Positions 6,691 through 8,819 of a DNA stretch of 8,819 nt are shown piece by piece. Where the stretch lies: assembly GCA_937892215.1 (NCBI GenBank), contig CALAVE010000086.1, positions 1-8,819 of the forward strand, read 5' to 3'. The DNA is from an uncultured Porphyromonadaceae bacterium. GTDB taxonomy: Bacteria > Bacteroidota > Bacteroidia > Bacteroidales > Muribaculaceae. Below the pieces are notes generated by a model. That model was given only the letters and a program-made list of their open reading frames with translations. It was not told where the DNA came from and did no database searches. Each line of letters opens with the position of its first letter. The first letter of the stretch is position 1. A program made the position numbers and the translations under genes.

Positions 6691-6926
6691 TGTCGCAGCT
6701 CACCAATATCGGGCGGCACCGTCATTCCGGTATTGAATACCTCATTCAAGTTCAGTCGTTTGCCACCGACTTCGCTTACATCGACAAGAAAGACTACAAG
6801 CAACTGCGCCAGGACAACAAGGTTGAGATGAACATCGAGGAGCTACGCCGATTTGAAGAGAACAACAACATACCGCCTCTCGCCCCTAACATCAAGGAGC
6901 AAATCAACAAACTCTTTGAGCAATAA
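6690..6926 (+). CDS. Downstream half of the broken secreted gene, or a small coupled ORF
   Basis: Read from ATG 6690-6692 this gives 78 residues, with an N-terminal part SQLTNIGRHRHSGIEYLIQV and a charged helical C-terminal part containing IDKKDYKQLRQDN, NIEELRRFEENN and NIKEQINKLFEQ. The composition is that of a real protein, without the Cys/Ser/Arg excess of a shadow frame. It has no signal peptide of its own and no recognisable domain. The ATG overlaps the preceding TGA by one base (TGATG), an arrangement that can support translational coupling. The same frame is also entered if ribosomes slip -1 on the T5 run (TTT to TTT, then TTG ATG). As it follows a secreted domain, I favour it being the C-terminal tail of one original 171-residue secreted protein. 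Family unknown. Confidence 0.5.
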   Translation: MSQLTNIGRHRHSGIEYLIQVQSFATDFAYIDKKDYKQLRQDNKVEMNIEELRRFEENNNIPPLAPNIKEQINKLFEQ

Positions 6927-6975
6927 GAAGAAATAGCCGCATACTCCGCTGAGTACCACTGCCCAACCACGCATA

Positions 6976-7002
6976 GCCCCCACACCCGTCCCGTGTAGGG
7001 GC
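6976..7002 (+). terminator. Terminator-like GC-rich hairpin
   Basis: GCCCCCACAC (6976-6985) pairs with GTGTAGGGGC (6993-7002): nine of ten pairs form, with one C/A mismatch at 6981/6997 and a 7-base loop CCGTCCC. It lies 50 bases after the stop at 6926, so it could end the transcript of the secreted gene. Only a short TAATTT follows rather than a strong T run, so its strength as an intrinsic terminator is doubtful. It could instead be part of a dispersed repeat. Confidence 0.4.
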
Positions 7003-7101
7003 CTAATTTCCTCCCATACACTCCAGCATGCGGTCTGCTTTTGTTGCCATTATGCGGCCCAAAGGCAAACACAATGACTACCGCAGCACGGCAAAACTCC
7101 C

Positions 7102-7121
7102 GAAAACAAGCACTTGTTTTC
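7102..7121. repeat. Perfect 20-base palindrome upstream of the nucleoside hydrolase promoter
   Basis: GAAAACAAG (7102-7110) and CTTGTTTTC (7113-7121) are exact reverse complements around a central CA. The site ends 51 bases before the -7 box at 7173. As DNA it has the shape of a dimeric regulator's operator. As RNA it would make an 8-base stem with a 4-base loop. No protein can be assigned to it from the sequence. Confidence 0.5.
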
Positions 7122-7172
7122 TGAACTCCTACTAATTCAAGCAAAATGCGCTGATTTTGTTAGATTTTTGCC

Positions 7173-7180
7173 TATATTTG
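7173..7180 (+). promoter_or_regulatory. Probable promoter (-7 box) of the nucleoside hydrolase gene
   Basis: TATATTTG at 7173-7180 is a perfect TAnnTTTG box. At the usual 19-21 base distance there is no good TTTG; a TTTG at 7156-7159 is only 13 bases away. Transcription would begin near 7185-7187, giving a leader of about 62 bases that opens directly with the hairpin at 7191-7222. Confidence 0.5.
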
Positions 7181-7190
7181 CAGAGGCTTT

Positions 7191-7222
7191 AACCCAAATC
7201 GGTCATTAGGCCGAGTCGGGTT
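7191..7222 (+). promoter_or_regulatory. Stem-loop in the 5' leader of the nucleoside hydrolase mRNA
   Basis: The outer stem AACCC (7191-7195) pairs with GGGTT (7218-7222). A 3x3 internal loop follows (AAA opposite GTC). The inner 6-base stem TCGGTC (7199-7204) pairs with GGCCGA (7209-7214), including one U-G pair, and is capped by the tetraloop ATTA. The remaining 25 leader bases up to the ATG look unstructured. The hairpin would sit at the extreme 5' end of the transcript, where such structures stabilise mRNA or serve regulation. No known riboswitch class is recognised. Confidence 0.5.
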
Positions 7223-7247
7223 TAACAAACATTTCTTCATTCAGGTT

Positions 7248-8297
7248 ATGATGAGACACATTAAACTGTTGACACTTATAGCTTTTGTTTCGCTTGCTGT
7301 GGCTGGCGTCACCTCATGCAGCTCCACCGGCGAGCCGCAACCCGAGTATAGCGGTACGCCACTTATTATTCTTGATACCGACATCGGTTCTTCTACCGAC
7401 GACCTCTTTGCTCTCGAACTTCTGTATCGCTACGAGCAGCAAGGGCATTGCAAGCTACTGGGGGTGGTGGTGGACCGCATGGGCGAACAATGCGCCGCCG
7501 TTGCCGACGTGATGAACACTTATTTCGGCCGTGATGACGTGCCCATCGGCCTGGTTCGCAACGGCATTCCGAGCCCCAAGGTGTGGATTGACTACGGCGC
7601 GTTGCCATCGTACGCCGACGAGGAAGGGAACCGCCTGTTCAGGCGCAGTGTCGCCGACTATAGCACTCTGCCCGACGGGTGGCAGCTCTACAGGCGGTTG
7701 CTCGCCGCACAGCCCGACGGCTCAGTGACAATCTGCTCAATAGGCTTTGTAACTTCGCTGGCACAACTGCTGGCCTCCGGCCCCGACGAATACTCAGCGC
7801 TAAGCGGTGTGGAACTGGTCCGCAGCAAGGTTAAGTGCCTCTACTTAATGGGCGGTGTGTTCGGCAAGTCGGTAGAGCCCGACTTCAACTTCGCGCAGGG
7901 TCTCAACTTCGCGCATGAGTTTTTCAAACTATGGCCGGGCGACATCGACATAGTGTTCTCCCCCATGGAAGTGGGACAAGAGATTGAGTACAAACCCGAG
8001 CAAGTGCTTGCCGACATCAACTGGACCGACGTACACCCCATCAAGCAAGTGTATGCGCGATGCAACTGCAACACGGGCCAAATGATGTGGGACCCGATAA
8101 CTATTATCAACGCTGTGGAGAGCGACGAATCGCTAACGCTATCGCAACGAGGCACGGTGGAGTTGACATCCAATGCCGAAACCATCTTCACGCCCAACGC
8201 CCAAGGCAACTGCCGATATCAGCTACCGGGCTCCGATGATTGGAACGCCGCCATACTCAAGAAAATCAGAGCCGCCACCATCGCGTTCAAGAAATAA
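7248..8297 (+). CDS. Lipoprotein nucleoside hydrolase (inosine-uridine-preferring family fold)
   Basis: The enzyme should split the N-glycosidic bond of nucleosides into base and ribose; the signal peptide places it in the envelope, anchored by lipid. The 349-residue product has lipobox VTSC with the cysteine at residue 24; the ATG at 7251 is an equally possible start. The calcium/ribose motif is DTDIGSSTDD (43-52), with Asp43, Asp45, Asp51 and Asp52, in the longer 'DTDIGxxxDD' form. MGGVFG (201-206) and EPDFNFAQG (210-218) follow, with Asp212 where Crithidia-type enzymes have Glu166 and Asn214 matching Asn168. WDPITIINAV (281-290) supplies the C-terminal metal Asp282, but Trp281 replaces the catalytic His of the classical enzyme. 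The family is secure; base preference is open. It has its own promoter, palindrome and leader hairpin upstream, and an IS lies directly downstream. A role in nucleoside scavenging is inferred. Confidence 0.92.
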   Translation: MMRHIKLLTLIAFVSLAVAGVTSCSSTGEPQPEYSGTPLIILDTDIGSSTDDLFALELLYRYEQQGHCKLLGVVVDRMGEQCAAVADVMNTYFGRDDVPIGLVRNGIPSPKVWIDYGALPSYADEEGNRLFRRSVADYSTLPDGWQLYRRLLAAQPDGSVTICSIGFVTSLAQLLASGPDEYSALSGVELVRSKVKCLYLMGGVFGKSVEPDFNFAQGLNFAHEFFKLWPGDIDIVFSPMEVGQEIEYKPEQVLADINWTDVHPIKQVYARCNCNTGQMMWDPITIINAVESDESLTLSQRGTVELTSNAETIFTPNAQGNCRYQLPGSDDWNAAILKKIRAATIAFKK

Positions 8298-8376
8298 CGC
8301 CCACGCCCTCTCTGGTGGCAAAACGTTGATACACTTTTTGCTCGCATTAGTGCCGAAACAATCACTAACCCAAGTT

Positions 8377-8817
8377 TCACTCAATAAAAATTGTTTTTGT
8401 TGCTGGTGAGGCAGTTGCTGGAGGTTCGGGCGGTTTGTGTGTCCTACAAATTTTTATTTTTTTGAACGGGGCTTCTCGGTAGCCGAGAACTTTGAAGATT
8501 TCTTGGGCTTGTTTCTTGGGCTGGCTGCACTGGCGCAGTTCTATGTGGTCGCCCAGGGGGTTGATGCCTTGTGTGGTGACGAGTTTCTGCGTGGACATGC
8601 GGCGCACAATCTCAGTCCAGTAGCATTTGATGCCGTGTTGTTTGAGCTGGTGGCGGATGGTGTTGACCACCCAGTAGGCGAGCAGGCCGAAGAACAGGTG
8701 AGCGTCGCTGCGGTCGTCCTTGCGGTGATAGATGGGGCGCAGCTGCAGGTCTGTCTTGAGCTGGCGGTTGGTGGTCTCTATCTCGCGGATGAGGTTGTAG
8801 TAGTCCCATGTGGTGCG
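8377..8817 (-). CDS. C-terminal part of an IS4/IS1634-type transposase (partial)
   Basis: The frame runs in from the right edge and stops at 8377-8379, giving 146 residues. The visible start is TTWDYYNLIREIETTNRQLK, then TDLQLRPIYHRKDDRSDAHL, then FFGLLAYWVVNTIRHQLKQ. This matches the last catalytic block of IS4-group DDE transposases: the Glu of the DDE triad followed six residues later by Lys (IETTNRQLK), and the 'LRPIYH..D....H.F...LAYWVVN.IR' signature known from Bacteroidetes IS1634-like elements. The region after it (YWTEIVRRMSTQKLVTT) is also typical. The C-terminus ends in a Pro/Ala/Thr-rich tail KPPEPPATASPATKTIFIE. The sequence is intact as far as it goes. The two aspartates of the triad lie outside the window, so activity cannot be judged. 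Confidence 0.88.
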   Translation of the reverse strand, partial: RTTWDYYNLIREIETTNRQLKTDLQLRPIYHRKDDRSDAHLFFGLLAYWVVNTIRHQLKQHGIKCYWTEIVRRMSTQKLVTTQGINPLGDHIELRQCSQPKKQAQEIFKVLGYREAPFKKIKICRTHKPPEPPATASPATKTIFIE

Positions 8818-8819
8818 CT
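8377..8819 (-). mobile_element. Insertion sequence, IS4/IS1634-like, one end only
   Basis: The element is defined by the transposase fragment. Its left boundary must lie between the nucleoside hydrolase stop (8297) and the transposase stop (8377). I cannot place the terminal inverted repeat or target duplication because the partner end is outside the window. In the 79-base gap, TTAGTG (8347-8352) and CACTAA (8363-8368) form a short dyad that might belong to the element end. The insertion lies just after the hydrolase gene and leaves its coding frame whole. Confidence 0.7.

Larger units (their letters stand above)
6927..7247. other. 321-base intergenic region with three dyads and a promoter
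   Basis: No convincing coding frame lies here. The first 170 bases are richer in G+C than the other spacers in the window, which may mean decayed coding DNA or an interspersed repeat. The stretch holds a terminator-like hairpin (6976-7002), a perfect palindrome (7102-7121), a -7 promoter box (7173-7180) and a leader hairpin (7191-7222), each listed separately. ATGCGG occurs twice (7029-7034 and 7051-7056), with no further structure that I can support. Confidence 0.6.

Noticed and set aside
6794..7144. 116-codon minus-strand frame spanning the intergenic region
   Set aside because: Half of it is antisense to the 6690-6926 frame; no signal, domain or promoter supports it.
8347..8368. TTAGTG/CACTAA dyad as terminator for the nucleoside hydrolase
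   Set aside because: Six weak pairs, 10-base loop and no following T run on either strand; it may equally be part of the IS end.
8473..8489. Inverted repeat TTCTCGG/CCGAGAA with a 3-base loop
   Set aside because: It lies inside the transposase coding region, where the bases encode conserved residues; no reason to call it a terminator.
8612..8809. 65-codon minus-strand frame
   Set aside because: Same strand but out of frame with the transposase; its Arg/Pro/His-rich composition is that of a shadow, while the transposase frame continues to the window edge.

Overview
The window looks like chromosomal DNA of a Bacteroidales bacterium (Bacteroides, Prevotella or Muribaculaceae type; I cannot place it more finely). 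The evidence is promoter boxes matching the Bacteroidetes -7 consensus TAnnTTTG, AT-rich leaders without clear Shine-Dalgarno sequences, several lipoproteins (one with an acidic surface-export signal after the lipid cysteine), a CarboxypepD_reg-like secreted domain, and an IS4/IS1634-type transposase. Coding regions are moderately GC-rich and most intergenic spacers are AT-rich.

Layout, left to right. (1) 3-248, plus: C-terminal tail of a probable AlbA_2/Schlafen-type ATP-binding protein, apparently decayed and running into the 3' end of alaS. (2) 182-2794, minus: complete alaS, alanyl-tRNA synthetase. (3) 2828-2906: overlapping, oppositely directed promoters for alaS and the next genes. (4) 2948-4233, plus: a likely three-gene operon of a MerR-type regulator, a 44-residue single-span membrane protein (3310-3444) and a 250-residue lipoprotein of unknown function. 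(5) 6203-4256, minus: a likely two-gene operon of a probably surface-exposed lipoprotein built of propeller-like repeats, followed by pldA, the outer-membrane phospholipase A. (6) 6412-6926, plus: a small secreted CarboxypepD_reg-like protein whose frame is broken at a T5 run and continues in the -1 frame with a TGATG overlap. (7) 6927-7247: a 321-base spacer with a terminator-like hairpin, a perfect 20-base palindrome, a promoter and a leader hairpin. (8) 7248-8297, plus: a lipoprotein nucleoside hydrolase. (9) 8377-8817, minus: the C-terminal part of an IS transposase running off the right edge.

How they fit together. alaS is housekeeping. Much of the rest is cell-envelope material: phospholipase A in the outer membrane, a repeat-protein lipoprotein upstream in the same transcript, a secreted nucleoside hydrolase suited to nucleoside scavenging, and uncharacterised secreted proteins. 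I see no CRISPR array, tRNA, rRNA, phage module or recognisable defence system. The most unusual points are the broken or recoded secreted gene at 6684-6692, the three-phase TPQV-like repeat at 124-157, the face-to-face alaS/merR promoters, the unannotated small membrane protein and the structured leader of the nucleoside hydrolase. None amounts to a clear new system.
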